This document shows positions 41,492-51,135 of a DNA stretch of 64,000 nucleotides, one piece after another (position 1 is the first letter of the stretch; every line of letters begins with the position of its first letter). Source of the stretch: Euzebyella saccharophila (GTDB taxonomy: Bacteria; Bacteroidota; Bacteroidia; Flavobacteriales; Flavobacteriaceae); assembly GCF_014855495.1 (NCBI RefSeq), contig NZ_JACYFJ010000001.1, forward strand, positions 682,001 through 746,000. Direction: 5' to 3'. The notes beneath the pieces are model-generated. The model saw nothing but the letters and a program-made list of their open reading frames with translations. It was not told where the DNA came from and made no database searches. The position numbers and the translations under genes are program-made.

Positions 41492-42592
41492 CTAAAATTC
41501 AAATTTGAGCTGTACCGATACCGATTCTTTTTTTTCTTCCTTTTCGTTTTTGTCCGTGTTGAGGTTGGAAAGGGAAATGCCCAGTAACCTAACGGAATTC
41601 TTCATTTCTTCTTGGTACAGCAATTCTTTTGCAGTTTCTAAAATCAGGCTTTTATCGGCTATGAAATAGGAAAGGGTCTTGCTACGCGTGTTCAAGGTAA
41701 AGTCACTATACTTTATTTTTAAGGTAATGGTCTTTCCCGCAATCTTCGATTTTTTCAACCTCCTTTCCAGTTCTTCGGCAATACGCTCCAGACGTTCCAG
41801 CATAAAAATTTCACTACTCAGGTTTTCGCTAAAAGTGCGTTCGGCCCCTACTGATTTAGGAATGCGATGCGGTTTTACGGCACTGTGGTGAATGCCGCGT
41901 ACCACGTTATAGTAGTAACTGCCGCTCTTACCAAAATTTTCTTCCAAAAAATCTAAGGACTTCTTTTTTAGGTCCGCTCCAGTGAAAATGCCCAATTTGT
42001 ACATCTTTTCGGCAGTGACCTTTCCTACTCCATAGAACTTTCTAATGTCCAAATCCTCGAGAAATTGCAGTACTTCAGAAGGGTTCACCGTTTTCTGTCC
42101 GTTGGGCTTGTTGTAATCACTGGCCACTTTGGCAATGAACTTATTAATGGAAATTCCCGCGGAAGCGGTAAGTCCGGTTACCTCCAAAATACGCTGTCTA
42201 ATTTCCTTGGCAATCACCGTAGCGGAGGGGTTTCCCTTTTTGTTTTGGGTAACATCCAGGTAAGCTTCATCCAGCGAAAGCGGTTCCACCAAATCCGTAT
42301 ACTCAAAAAAGATATTTCTGATTTGTTTGGAAATCTCTTTGTAACGGTCAAAACGAGCTTTGACAAAGATGAGCTCTGGACATTTTTTTTGGGCCAGTAC
42401 GCTGCTCATGGCGCTACGCACCCCAAACTTTCGGGCCTCATAACTTGCTGCAGAGACAACACCCCTTTTAGAACTTCCGCCCACGGCAACAGGTTTTCCT
42501 TTGAGTTCAGGATGGTCCAATTGCTCTACGGATGCGTAAAAAGCATCCATATCCACATGTATGATCTTTCGGTTGTCAAATTCATTGGACAT
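41492..42592 (-). CDS. dinB: DNA polymerase IV
   Basis: 366 aa Y-family translesion polymerase. Catalytic residues in IIHVDMDAFYASVEQ (D8-like and D10) and PLSLDEAYLDVT (DE). The steric-gate Tyr/Phe is AFYASV. The helix-hairpin-helix GVGKVTAEKMYKLGI is present. The C-terminus ends SVSVQLKFEF, a short peptide that may include the clamp-binding motif (QLKFEF). Length slightly longer than E. coli. No LexA box visible. Confidence 0.95.
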   Translation of the reverse strand: MSNEFDNRKIIHVDMDAFYASVEQLDHPELKGKPVAVGGSSKRGVVSAASYEARKFGVRSAMSSVLAQKKCPELIFVKARFDRYKEISKQIRNIFFEYTDLVEPLSLDEAYLDVTQNKKGNPSATVIAKEIRQRILEVTGLTASAGISINKFIAKVASDYNKPNGQKTVNPSEVLQFLEDLDIRKFYGVGKVTAEKMYKLGIFTGADLKKKSLDFLEENFGKSGSYYYNVVRGIHHSAVKPHRIPKSVGAERTFSENLSSEIFMLERLERIAEELERRLKKSKIAGKTITLKIKYSDFTLNTRSKTLSYFIADKSLILETAKELLYQEEMKNSVRLLGISLSNLNTDKNEKEEKKESVSVQLKFEF

Positions 42593-42620
42593 GCTGTAAA
42601 ATTACGCTATATTTAGTTGG

Positions 42621-43289
42621 ATGGAAGAGGAGAAAAAGACTGCGATTGTTCTGGGTGCCACCGGACTTACGGGAGGTAAATTATTGAAACTATTATTGGC
42701 GGATAATCGCTATCAAAAGGTAAAACTGTTTTCTCGAAGCTCGGTGGAAATACAACATGTGAAATTAGAGGAACATTTGGGCGATTTGATGAACCTTTCT
42801 AGTTTCAAAGAAGATTTTATGGGGCAGGAAGTATTTTGTTGTATTGGCACTACCAAGGCTAAAACACCCAATAATGCGCTGTATGAAAAAATCGATTATG
42901 GTATTCCCGTGGAGGCGGCAAAATTGTGTGTGGAGAATCAAATTCCCACATTTGTGGTAGTTTCTGCTTTAGGAGCTGATGCTAAAAGCAAGATTTTCTA
43001 TAACCGCATCAAAGGTCAAATGGAAGAGGCTGTTTTACAGCAACAAATTAAGAATACCTATATTTTGCAACCTTCTTTGATAGGAGGAAATCGGCAGGAA
43101 AAAAGGTTGGGCGAATGGCTTTTTAAGCAACTGATGAAAATCGGCAATCTGTTGTTGGTAGGAGGGTTGAAAAAATACCGGTCAATTGAGCCCGATTCCA
43201 TTGCTCAATGTATGCTGTGGGTGGCCAATAACGACTATCCGAATGGGAAGATAGAGTCTGATAAAATTAAAGTACTAGCAAAGCAGTGA
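42621..43289 (+). CDS. NAD(P)-binding oxidoreductase, HTATIP2-like
   Basis: 222 aa Rossmann-fold protein of the atypical short-chain reductase type. Cofactor motif IVLGATGLTGGKLLKLLL (about 9-26, GxTGxxG), a substrate-side Ser/Tyr-like pair around VVSALGADAKSKIFYNRIKG (Y-x-x-x-K is YNRIK). NAD(P) use is likely; substrate unknown. Divergent from dinB with 28 bases between starts; its stop overlaps the CYTH start by 4 bases. Confidence 0.88.
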   Translation: MEEEKKTAIVLGATGLTGGKLLKLLLADNRYQKVKLFSRSSVEIQHVKLEEHLGDLMNLSSFKEDFMGQEVFCCIGTTKAKTPNNALYEKIDYGIPVEAAKLCVENQIPTFVVVSALGADAKSKIFYNRIKGQMEEAVLQQQIKNTYILQPSLIGGNRQEKRLGEWLFKQLMKIGNLLLVGGLKKYRSIEPDSIAQCMLWVANNDYPNGKIESDKIKVLAKQ

Positions 43290-43753
43290 TAGAAATAGAA
43301 CGAAAATTTTTGGTGAAGTCTAAGGAATATAAAGACCATGCAACTTCCAAAGAACGCATTGTTCAGGGCTTTTTAAATACGGACCCAGAACGTACGGTTC
43401 GAGTGCGAATTAAGGGCGATAGTGGATTTTTGACCGTAAAGGGAAAATCAAACCAAGAAGGAACCACCCGTTTTGAATGGGAGCATAAGATTACCGTTAC
43501 CGAAGCCGAACAATTACTCATTCTTTGTGAAAAGGGTATCATCGACAAGACTAGGTATACGGTTCCCGTTGGAAATCATTTATTTGAAGTGGATGAGTTT
43601 TATGGTGATAATGAGGGCCTTACCGTTGCCGAAGTGGAACTATCCGCTGAAAAGGAACGTTTTCAAAAACCGGAATGGTTAGGAGAAGAGGTTACGGGAG
43701 ATATAAAATATTACAATTCTCAATTGGGCAAAAAGCCCTTTAAAACATGGTAA
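43286..43753 (+). CDS. CYTH domain protein (triphosphate tunnel metalloenzyme)
   Basis: 155 aa. N-terminal ExExK motif EIERKFLV (IEIERKF) and the repeated charged strands RTVRVRIKGDSGFLTVKGKS fit CYTH/tunnel metalloenzymes that act on triphosphates (for example tripolyphosphatase or thiamine triphosphatase). Length is that of bacterial single-domain members. GTG start overlapping the previous stop (GTGA). Substrate uncertain. Confidence 0.9.
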   Translation: MIEIERKFLVKSKEYKDHATSKERIVQGFLNTDPERTVRVRIKGDSGFLTVKGKSNQEGTTRFEWEHKITVTEAEQLLILCEKGIIDKTRYTVPVGNHLFEVDEFYGDNEGLTVAEVELSAEKERFQKPEWLGEEVTGDIKYYNSQLGKKPFKTW

Positions 43754-44247
43754 AGATGAGGTGTTTTGTGGTATTGGTCGTTTTGTTTGTTTGCATGGCA
43801 TGCCAAAAACAAGCAAAACAGGAGAATAAAGAAGTACAGGTTGTTGAGGAAATTAAAACTTCCGTTGCAGCTACTAAAGCCGAACTTATAGCAGAAGGCT
43901 ATCAAATTTTCGATTATGTGGATGAAAAAACAAAGGATACGGTATTGATGCAGCAGTACTTCATTGCCTTTTTAAAAAATGGACCCAATAGATCTCAAAG
44001 CAAAACGGAAGCAGATAGTTTGCAAACCTTACATTTAGCACATTTAGGTAAAATGTATGAGCTGGGTTATGCCGATATTTCTGGACCTTTTGGAGACGAT
44101 AGCGCTATACGCGGAATTACCATTTATAATGTTCCTACCCAAGAAATGGCAGATAGTTTGGCCAATGCAGACCCTATGGTAAAAGCAGGGCGTTTACAAA
44201 TTGAGATTCACCCGTGGTGGGCCGCCAAAGGTTTTGGATTAAGGTAG
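43747..44247 (+). CDS. YCII-domain lipoprotein
   Basis: 166 aa. Lipoprotein signal MVKMRCFVVLVVLFVCMAC (Cys near 19), then a linker and a YCII-related domain at about 75-160 (HLAHLGKMYELGYADISGPF with His and Gly typical of the family, and IHPWW near the end). The role is unknown; YCII domains are sometimes dehydrogenase-like or lactonase-like, but no activity is assigned. ATG 43747 overlaps the CYTH stop; ATG 43756 is an alternative. Confidence 0.82.
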   Translation: MVKMRCFVVLVVLFVCMACQKQAKQENKEVQVVEEIKTSVAATKAELIAEGYQIFDYVDEKTKDTVLMQQYFIAFLKNGPNRSQSKTEADSLQTLHLAHLGKMYELGYADISGPFGDDSAIRGITIYNVPTQEMADSLANADPMVKAGRLQIEIHPWWAAKGFGLR

Positions 44248-44285
44248 TGGGTGTTTAAAGTTGTTAGCTCTTATATTTTCAGCTA

Positions 44286-44858
44286 TCAAGCCCTAATCCC
44301 TTGCAAAGGAACAATAACAAGATGCTCTAGTAATTCCTCGGTAGTATAATTGTCAAAAAATTCGCTGTGGGGCAATATAATTTCATCGGTACGTAAAAGG
44401 AATAATTCGCATATCAATTTAAGATTTATCCCTGGCCTAATTAGTCCTTTGGTTTTTGCTTCTTGTAATAAATCTAGAATATAGGTCCAGACAATTCCCT
44501 GCCTAAAATCATTATACAATTTAAAAGCTTCTGGATAGTATTTTTTGAGCCCAAAAAGAAAGGTAGGACTCAGGTTTCTTAATTCCTTAAGTCCTACCCT
44601 ATATATCTGGATAATACGTTTAAACGGGTCGTTGTGCCCTTCACTTATTTCAAAAAAGTTACTCATTTTTAGATGGGTACGCTGTAACAAGTGGGCCACA
44701 CTTTCTAAAACCAGTTCGTTCTTTGTTTTGAAATGGTTGTAGAGGGTTTTTTTAGAAATACTAAGTGCACGGGCAACATCGTCCATACTTACCCTTTTAC
44801 AACCATATTTGGTAAAAAGGGAGAGTGCTTGTTCCAGTACCGCTGTTCTTTCTTGCAC
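44286..44858 (-). CDS. TetR/AcrR family regulator
   Basis: About 190 aa. HTH at about 30-52 with VSMDDVARALSISKKTLYNHFKTK, then a helical ligand domain (residues 60-190). It lies at the end of the RND operon on the same strand and likely represses it, though no operator was recognised upstream of that operon. The start is uncertain: GTG at 44858 lies just inside the gene; an upstream GTG at 44894 would overlap the outer-membrane factor stop by 26 bases. Confidence 0.88.
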   Translation of the reverse strand: MQERTAVLEQALSLFTKYGCKRVSMDDVARALSISKKTLYNHFKTKNELVLESVAHLLQRTHLKMSNFFEISEGHNDPFKRIIQIYRVGLKELRNLSPTFLFGLKKYYPEAFKLYNDFRQGIVWTYILDLLQEAKTKGLIRPGINLKLICELFLLRTDEIILPHSEFFDNYTTEELLEHLVIVPLQGIRA

Positions 44859-44868
44859 TACGTTATTT

Positions 44869-46269
44869 TTATTGCCAACCTCCACCAAGAGCACGGTATA
44901 ACTCTACCGTTGCACTAAGTTGGCCGTATTTAGAATCGATGAGGTTCAATTCTGAGTTCAAGGCATTTTGCCTTGCCGTTAACACCTCTAGATAATTAGC
45001 CAAACCATTGTTCAATAATTCTTCGGAATAATCTTCGGCCAAGGAATAGGAATCCAATTCTTTTTCCCTTGCAGCAAGTTTTTTGGTTTCTGCCTCATAG
45101 TTATACAAAGCATTTGAAACTTCTTGCCCTGCGGTATGCAAACTCTTTCTATAATTTAAAAGTGCTTGTTCCTGCTGTGCCTTTGCTGCTTCTAATTGGG
45201 TTCTTAGTTTACGCTGGTTAAACAAAGGCTGGGTCAAGGAACCAACCAATGAGGAAAATAGGGAACTGGCATCTATAAAATTGTCCAATTCCAAGCTTTG
45301 AAAGCCTCCCTGCGCCGTAAGTGTTAAACTAGGATACATACTGCTGCGCGCTACATTGGTCAATTCAAAAGCATTTACCAATGCATATTCTGCCTGTATT
45401 ACATCTGGTCTGTTGGCTAGTAATAAAGCAGGAACACCAGTATTTAAATCCGTATTTATTTCTTGGTCTTCAATAGAAGTTCTTGCAATTGAATGAGGGG
45501 CTTCGCCTAGCAATAAACTAAAGCTATTTTCTAACAATTTAATATTGTTCTCCAAATCAATAAGAATTATTTCTGTGGTGTGTACCTGAGCTTCGGTCTG
45601 TTTTACCGCAACTTCCGTAACCTGGCCGGCATCTTTTAAGGCAATTGTGGTTTCTAGGCTACTTTTGCGTGCCTCAAGTGTTTCTTCAGCCACTAATTTT
45701 TGGCGGTCTAGCGCCAATAACTGATAATACAAATCGGCAATGTTGGCCACCAATTGCGTTTTTACTGCTTGGTGTGCTGCAACACTTTGTAGATAGTTGG
45801 CATTGGCGGCGCGTTTATTACTACGAATTTTACCCCAAACATCGGCCTCCCAGGAAAGGGTTCCGGATAATTGGTATTGCTCAATAGCTTCGCTAAAAAT
45901 ACTACCAAACTGACTGTTCTCTGAGTTTTTGGTGCGTGTAGCACTTGCCGTGGCAGATAAGGTTGGAAAATACCCTGCCTTACCCTGTTTTAAATAAGCT
46001 TCTGCACTTATTATACTTTGTAGGGCTATACGTATGTCCAAATTATTGGTAAGTCCTTTTTCTATATGCGATTGCAATTGGGTATCGGTAAAAATATCCT
46101 TCCAAGAAACCTGGGCCATAGACACACTATCTTGTGGTAATTGGTCCGTTCTATACAGTTTTTGGGTTTCCACATCTGGTCTTTCGTAATTCTTGGCCAC
46201 AAAACAAGATTGCAGCACAAGCGGAAGTACCAAAATGACTATGAATTTTATATTGTTTCTTTTTATCAT
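44869..46269 (-). CDS. RND efflux outer-membrane factor lipoprotein (OprM/NodT type)
   Basis: 466 aa trimeric tunnel protein, third part of the tripartite pump. Start ATG 46269 (MIKRNNIKFIVILVLPLVLQ then SC) with lipidated Cys; longer frame starts are rejected because they overlap the inner-membrane gene. Tandem OEP repeats (about 65-260 and 280-460) are present, with GTLSWEADVWGKIR and DVIQAEYALVNAFELTNVAR typical of NodT. It sits 10 bases behind the RND transporter gene. Confidence 0.93.
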   Translation of the reverse strand: MIKRNNIKFIVILVLPLVLQSCFVAKNYERPDVETQKLYRTDQLPQDSVSMAQVSWKDIFTDTQLQSHIEKGLTNNLDIRIALQSIISAEAYLKQGKAGYFPTLSATASATRTKNSENSQFGSIFSEAIEQYQLSGTLSWEADVWGKIRSNKRAANANYLQSVAAHQAVKTQLVANIADLYYQLLALDRQKLVAEETLEARKSSLETTIALKDAGQVTEVAVKQTEAQVHTTEIILIDLENNIKLLENSFSLLLGEAPHSIARTSIEDQEINTDLNTGVPALLLANRPDVIQAEYALVNAFELTNVARSSMYPSLTLTAQGGFQSLELDNFIDASSLFSSLVGSLTQPLFNQRKLRTQLEAAKAQQEQALLNYRKSLHTAGQEVSNALYNYEAETKKLAAREKELDSYSLAEDYSEELLNNGLANYLEVLTARQNALNSELNLIDSKYGQLSATVELYRALGGGWQ

Positions 46270-46279
46270 TGTTTTGGGC

Positions 46280-49200
46280 TTAAGCATTAAGGGCTTTTTC
46301 TTGATTTTCGGTTTTAGGTGCTCCGCTAAAACGTTCTTGTAAGGCTTGGAAAACCACAAAAAGAACAGGGACAACAAAAACTCCTAGAATGGTACCTATA
46401 AGCATACCTCCAACGGCGCTCATACCAATAGAACGGTTACCAATGGCACCTACACCAGAGGACAATGCCAATGGAAGCAAACCGAAGATGAAGGCGAAGG
46501 ACGTCATTAAAATGGGTCTAAAACGTGCTTTGGCACCATCAATGGCCGCGTCCCAAAGTCCCATTCCTTCCCTACGCCGTTGCAATGCAAACTCCACAAT
46601 TAGAATGGCATTTTTTGCTAATAGTCCAATAAGCATTATCAAAGCAATTTGGAAATAAATATTATTTTCCAAACCGCCTAAATTCACGAAAAGAATGGCG
46701 CCCGCTAGTCCAAACGGTAAGGAAAGCAAGATGGCAAACGGTAAAATATAGCTTTCGTACTGTGCACTTAACAAGAAATACACAAACACCAGACTCAAAA
46801 TAAATATTACGATTGTAGTACCGCCAGATTTGCTCTCTTCTCGAGTTAATCCAGAGTACTCATAGGTATAGTTGTTGGGTAATACCTGCGCCGCAACTTC
46901 TTCAATGGCAGTAAGGGCATCACCCGTACTATAGCCAGGGTTGGGTACCCCTGTTACTTTTACAGAACTTAAAAGGTTGAATCGTTCTACGGATTCCGGC
47001 CCATAAATCTTTTTTAAGTTGACAAACTGGCTTACCGCTACAGATTCGCCATTGGTGTTACGAACATAGATTTTATTCAAGCTATTTTCGTTGGCACGAT
47101 CTTCAGGTTTTGCCTGGATCATTACGCGGTACTGTTTCCCAAACTTGTTAAAATCTGTTGCGTAAATGCCCCCATAATAACCTTGCAAGGCATTAAATAT
47201 ATCAGTTGTAGAGAAGCCTGCCATTTTAATTTTCTCCACATCTACTTCCAATTCGTATTGCGGAAAATTAGGACTAAACTGTGAAATGGCGTATTGCACT
47301 TCCGGTCTTTGATTTAAGGCGCCTAAAAATTGATTTTTCACGTCGTCTATCTCTGCCCAATCTGCGCCACCCTTACTTTGGAGTTGTACTTCAAAACCAG
47401 ACGAAGTACCAAATCCTTGTATACTAGGAGGTGTAAAGTAAATAATCTGGGCATCTTTAAATTGTGCCGAAACCGCAAAAAGTTTGGCCAATGTTGCTTC
47501 TACGGAAAGGGAATCGGCCTCACGCTCGCTCCAATCCTGTAATTTCATGATAGAGAATCCATAAGATCCCGCACTAACCCGGTTTAACAAACTGAAACCG
47601 GAAACGGTAAGACGTTTATCAATCACATCCATAGATGCATATATGGAATCCAGTTTCATCAAGGTTTCTTCGGTTTTTTCTAAAGTGGTACTTGGTGGCA
47701 TGCTCACGTTGGCAAAAATGATACCTCTATCCTCATTAGGCACAAATCCGCTAGGAGTGCTTTTAAAAAGGTATACGGCGAGACCGGAAAAAATAACCAA
47801 CAATCCAACGGCTAACCATTTTCTCTTAATCAGCGTGTTTACCGCACCGGTATATTTATCGGTAATTGCATTAAAACCTCTATTGAAGCCGTTAAAGAAA
47901 CGGTCCTTTAAATTTTGCTTCTTACCTTCTTCATGCGTATGTGGCTTAAGAAACAAAGCAGCCAAAGCCGGACTTAAGGTTAAGGCGTTTACTGCGGAAA
48001 TTAAAATAGCTACCGCCAAGGTAATACCGAACTGTTGGTAGAATACCCCAGAAGTACCTTGAATAAAGGAAACCGGGATAAATACCGCAGACATAACCAA
48101 GGTTATGGAAATAATGGCTCCAGAAATTTCGCTCATGGCTGATTTTGTAGCGGCTTTTCCACTTTCGGCACCCTCTTCTAATTTGGCATGTACTGCTTCT
48201 ACCACTACAATGGCATCATCTACCACAATACCAATTGCCAAAATCATTGCAAATAAGGTGAGCATGTTTATAGAGTAGCCAAAAATTTGCAGGAAGAAAA
48301 AAGTTCCCACAATGGCCACGGGCACCGCAATGGCAGGAATTAAAGTGGACCTAAAATCCTGAAGGAACAAAAACACCACAATAAACACTAGGATAAAAGC
48401 CTCAATAAGGGTTTGTACCACATGGTCTATAGAAGCATCCAAGAAATCTTTAGTGTTAAATGGAATTACATAATCCAGACCTTCTGGAAATTCCGCTTTA
48501 CTTTCCTCTAAAATACTTTCAACCTCTTTGATTATTTCGGTAGCATTGGAACCCGATGTTTGGTATACACCAACCGCTACCCCAGGAGCACCCATCCCGT
48601 AGTTTTTACGGGCGTAATTAAAAGCGCCGAGTTCAATATCCGCTACATCTTTCAAGCGTAGGAAACCACCATCCTCCGTAGTTTTTAGGATGATGTTTTC
48701 ATATTCTGATACTTCGTCCAATCGGCCTTTGTACTTCAAAACATACTCATAAACACCATCTGCATTTTCGCCAATTTTACCGGTGGCGGCTTCACGGTTC
48801 TGCTCTGCCAATGCTGCTTGAATGTCTGAAGGAACAATGTTGTAGGAAGCCATTTTATCCGGGTCTATCCAAATACGCATGGAGTAGTCCTTAGAGCCAA
48901 AAACGTTAACGTTACCAACTCCGTAAACCCGTTTTAATTTGGGCACAAGATTAATTTTGGCATAGTTTTCTACAAAGGTGGCATCATAATTTTCGTTCTC
49001 TGAGAATATGGAGAAGAACAGCAAGGAACTGTTCTGCGTTTTTTGGGTAGTTACACCAGTTGCAATTACTGATTCTGGTAACACACTATTGGCCCTAGAA
49101 ACCCTATTCTGTACGTTTACCGCTGCAATGTCCGGGTCTGTGCCCAATTCAAAATAAACGCTAATACTGGCAGAACCATCATTACTTGCCGTGGACGTCA

Positions 49201-49432
49201 TATAAGTCATGCCTTCCACACCATTTATTTGCTCTTCTAGCGGAATTACAACACTATTCAGTACCGTACCGGCATTTGCACCGGTGTAGGTAGCTGTAAC
49301 CTGTACGGTAGGTGGCGCAATTTCAGGATACTGCTCTACCGGTAAGGTAGTAAGGCCAAGTACCCCTAGGATTACGATGATAACGGATATTACGGTAGAA
49401 AGTACCGGTCTATCTATAAATTTTTGAAACAT
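46280..49432 (-). CDS. RND multidrug efflux transporter (HAE1, AcrB/MexB-like)
   Basis: 1050 aa inner-membrane trimer driven by proton flux. First helix MFQKFIDRPVLSTVISVIIV, LAIGIVVDDAIVVVEAVH (helix 4 with the D-D pair) and IGLLAKNAILIVEFA and SRMS-like region typical of HAE1. It has the two large periplasmic loops and 12 helices. Drug export in place of metal export is indicated by the HAE1 motif set; the substrate is unknown. Between the adaptor and the outer-membrane factor in the operon. Confidence 0.95.
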   Translation of the reverse strand: MFQKFIDRPVLSTVISVIIVILGVLGLTTLPVEQYPEIAPPTVQVTATYTGANAGTVLNSVVIPLEEQINGVEGMTYMTSTASNDGSASISVYFELGTDPDIAAVNVQNRVSRANSVLPESVIATGVTTQKTQNSSLLFFSIFSENENYDATFVENYAKINLVPKLKRVYGVGNVNVFGSKDYSMRIWIDPDKMASYNIVPSDIQAALAEQNREAATGKIGENADGVYEYVLKYKGRLDEVSEYENIILKTTEDGGFLRLKDVADIELGAFNYARKNYGMGAPGVAVGVYQTSGSNATEIIKEVESILEESKAEFPEGLDYVIPFNTKDFLDASIDHVVQTLIEAFILVFIVVFLFLQDFRSTLIPAIAVPVAIVGTFFFLQIFGYSINMLTLFAMILAIGIVVDDAIVVVEAVHAKLEEGAESGKAATKSAMSEISGAIISITLVMSAVFIPVSFIQGTSGVFYQQFGITLAVAILISAVNALTLSPALAALFLKPHTHEEGKKQNLKDRFFNGFNRGFNAITDKYTGAVNTLIKRKWLAVGLLVIFSGLAVYLFKSTPSGFVPNEDRGIIFANVSMPPSTTLEKTEETLMKLDSIYASMDVIDKRLTVSGFSLLNRVSAGSYGFSIMKLQDWSEREADSLSVEATLAKLFAVSAQFKDAQIIYFTPPSIQGFGTSSGFEVQLQSKGGADWAEIDDVKNQFLGALNQRPEVQYAISQFSPNFPQYELEVDVEKIKMAGFSTTDIFNALQGYYGGIYATDFNKFGKQYRVMIQAKPEDRANENSLNKIYVRNTNGESVAVSQFVNLKKIYGPESVERFNLLSSVKVTGVPNPGYSTGDALTAIEEVAAQVLPNNYTYEYSGLTREESKSGGTTIVIFILSLVFVYFLLSAQYESYILPFAILLSLPFGLAGAILFVNLGGLENNIYFQIALIMLIGLLAKNAILIVEFALQRRREGMGLWDAAIDGAKARFRPILMTSFAFIFGLLPLALSSGVGAIGNRSIGMSAVGGMLIGTILGVFVVPVLFVVFQALQERFSGAPKTENQEKALNA

Positions 49433-49454
49433 ATGTCTGTTTTTTTAGGGGCTT

Positions 49455-50531
49455 TTATTTTGTGATAGGGGCTATTTTTTGACCACTTTTTAGCTTAGAA
49501 ACACCTTCTGTAACCAAGGTATCGCCCTCTTCAAAACCTTCTGTAACTATATAGTTTTCCTGGGTTTGGTCTATGATGGTAATTGGCTTGCTGGTCACGG
49601 TATTATCATCGCCAACCACATACACCATTTTGTTGCCCTGCAGATCAACCGTGGCCGTCATAGGAATAACAAAAACGTCTTTCCGTTCTGCGGGAATCTT
49701 TATTTCGCCGGTACTACCAGAGCTTAAAATAAGATCAGGGTTCTTAAAATCCGCACGTAAGGTAACGCTACCGGTAGTACTATTGATAATATTGTTAACC
49801 ATGGCAATTTTACCCTTGTGTTCATAAGGCTCACCATTAACCATGATCAGTTCTACTTCTGGAGCCCGGTTAACATCAATGGTACGGCCTTCTTTGGCCA
49901 CACGTTGCTTAATTTCCAATAATTCTTTTTCGTTTAAGGAGAAATACGCACGTACCTCACTAATGTCAGAGACTGTAGTTAAAGGCGTTGTGGTGGTAGC
50001 ACTAACCAGCGTACCCACTTTAAAGGGAATGTTACCAATGTATCCGTTTACAGGGCTGGTAACCCGGCTATACCCAATATTGGCCGTAACGCTTTGGTAG
50101 CTGCTCTTTGCTTGTTCCAATTGTGCTTTGGCAGTTTCTAACTGTACGTTGCTAATAATGTTTTTATCTACTAACGGCTTTAGTTTATCTACCTCTACTT
50201 GTGCGGCATTTACAGCTGCTTTTGCTGCATTGGCATCTTGGGTTAAGGATTCGGTTTCCAATTTAAAAAGTAACTGACCCTTTTTTACTTGCTGCCCTTC
50301 TTCCACATAAATTTCTTGAACAAAACCAGAAACTTTTGGTCTAATTTCTACGTTTTGCTTCCCTTCCAAAGAAGTGGAATAAAGGTCATAAGTAGTAATA
50401 TCCTGTTTTTTAAGTTGGGTTACTTTTAATGACGGTGCGCTTTGTTGAGGAGGAGCTCCTTTTTGATCTTCCTTACAACTTACAAAAAGGACAAGGCTGG
50501 CCAGTACGGTGTATATGGTTCTTACATTCAT
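49455..50531 (-). CDS. RND efflux periplasmic adaptor (membrane-fusion lipoprotein)
   Basis: 358 aa. Lipoprotein signal MNVRTIYTVLASLVLFVSCK, biotinyl-lipoyl-like half-domain (VEIRPKVSGFVQEIYVEEGQ), a helical hairpin (about 100-160, QVEVDKLKPLVDKNIISNVQ), the second lipoyl half around VTSPVNGYIGNIPFKVGT, and the barrel and MP domains. It connects the RND pump to the outer-membrane factor. First gene of the operon; the GbsR-type regulator ends 18 bases upstream. Confidence 0.95.
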   Translation of the reverse strand: MNVRTIYTVLASLVLFVSCKEDQKGAPPQQSAPSLKVTQLKKQDITTYDLYSTSLEGKQNVEIRPKVSGFVQEIYVEEGQQVKKGQLLFKLETESLTQDANAAKAAVNAAQVEVDKLKPLVDKNIISNVQLETAKAQLEQAKSSYQSVTANIGYSRVTSPVNGYIGNIPFKVGTLVSATTTTPLTTVSDISEVRAYFSLNEKELLEIKQRVAKEGRTIDVNRAPEVELIMVNGEPYEHKGKIAMVNNIINSTTGSVTLRADFKNPDLILSSGSTGEIKIPAERKDVFVIPMTATVDLQGNKMVYVVGDDNTVTSKPITIIDQTQENYIVTEGFEEGDTLVTEGVSKLKSGQKIAPITK

Positions 50532-50549
50532 GATATCTATTGTTCTGCT

Positions 50550-51035
50550 TTAATCTTCTTTAAATGATTTAAGTTTATCTATACTTTGATTGAGCAATTT
50601 TTCACTTTCGGTCACAAAGTTTAAATAGACCGAAGTTTTAGGTTGATTTTTTTTGTGTTTTTCCGGATTGTATTGCTCGTGGTAGTCATTGATTTTGTAG
50701 ATAATTTCTTTTTCGGCCTGAAATAGCTTTAACCGTTCTTTTAGTTTATTTAAAAAGAACGTACCACTTTCCGAAACCTTAAAGTAGCGCTTGCGGTCTC
50801 CCGGTTTTGTAAAATAGGAGATGATTTCCATTTTCAATAACAGGTTAAGAGCGCTAGAAATAGAACTTTTACTGGCACCTCTTCGGTGTTGGCAGTCTTC
50901 AAAAGTCAACCCTTCCTGCTCCGTTAAAACCAAGCTGGCATATAACCTAGCGGCCAATGGTGGAATTTGGTACATGTTTTCAAAATGCACCCCTAGGTCT
51001 TCTATAAGTCGCTTTTTTACTTCTTCTCTAGACAT
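50550..51035 (-). CDS. GbsR/MarR-type transcriptional regulator
   Basis: 161 aa winged-helix regulator. Fold start MSREEVKKRLIEDLGVHFEN, the recognition region GASKSSISSALNLLLKMEII (HTH) and wing (YFTKPGDRKRYFKV), followed by a C-terminal coiled coil. It lies directly upstream of the RND operon on the same strand and may be autoregulated with it. With the TetR gene at the other end, two regulators bracket the pump. Confidence 0.88.
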   Translation of the reverse strand: MSREEVKKRLIEDLGVHFENMYQIPPLAARLYASLVLTEQEGLTFEDCQHRRGASKSSISSALNLLLKMEIISYFTKPGDRKRYFKVSESGTFFLNKLKERLKLFQAEKEIIYKINDYHEQYNPEKHKKNQPKTSVYLNFVTESEKLLNQSIDKLKSFKED

Positions 51036-51135
51036 AATTTATTTAAATGCCGAGCAAAAGTACGGTTGGTTCGGTAATAACCGAACTAATCAAAACTAAA
51101 GTTTTGTTAAAATAAATTTCTAATTAAAAGGGTAC

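Noticed and set aside
42065-42616. 183-codon plus-strand frame
   Set aside because: Antisense to dinB, whose catalytic motifs are intact.
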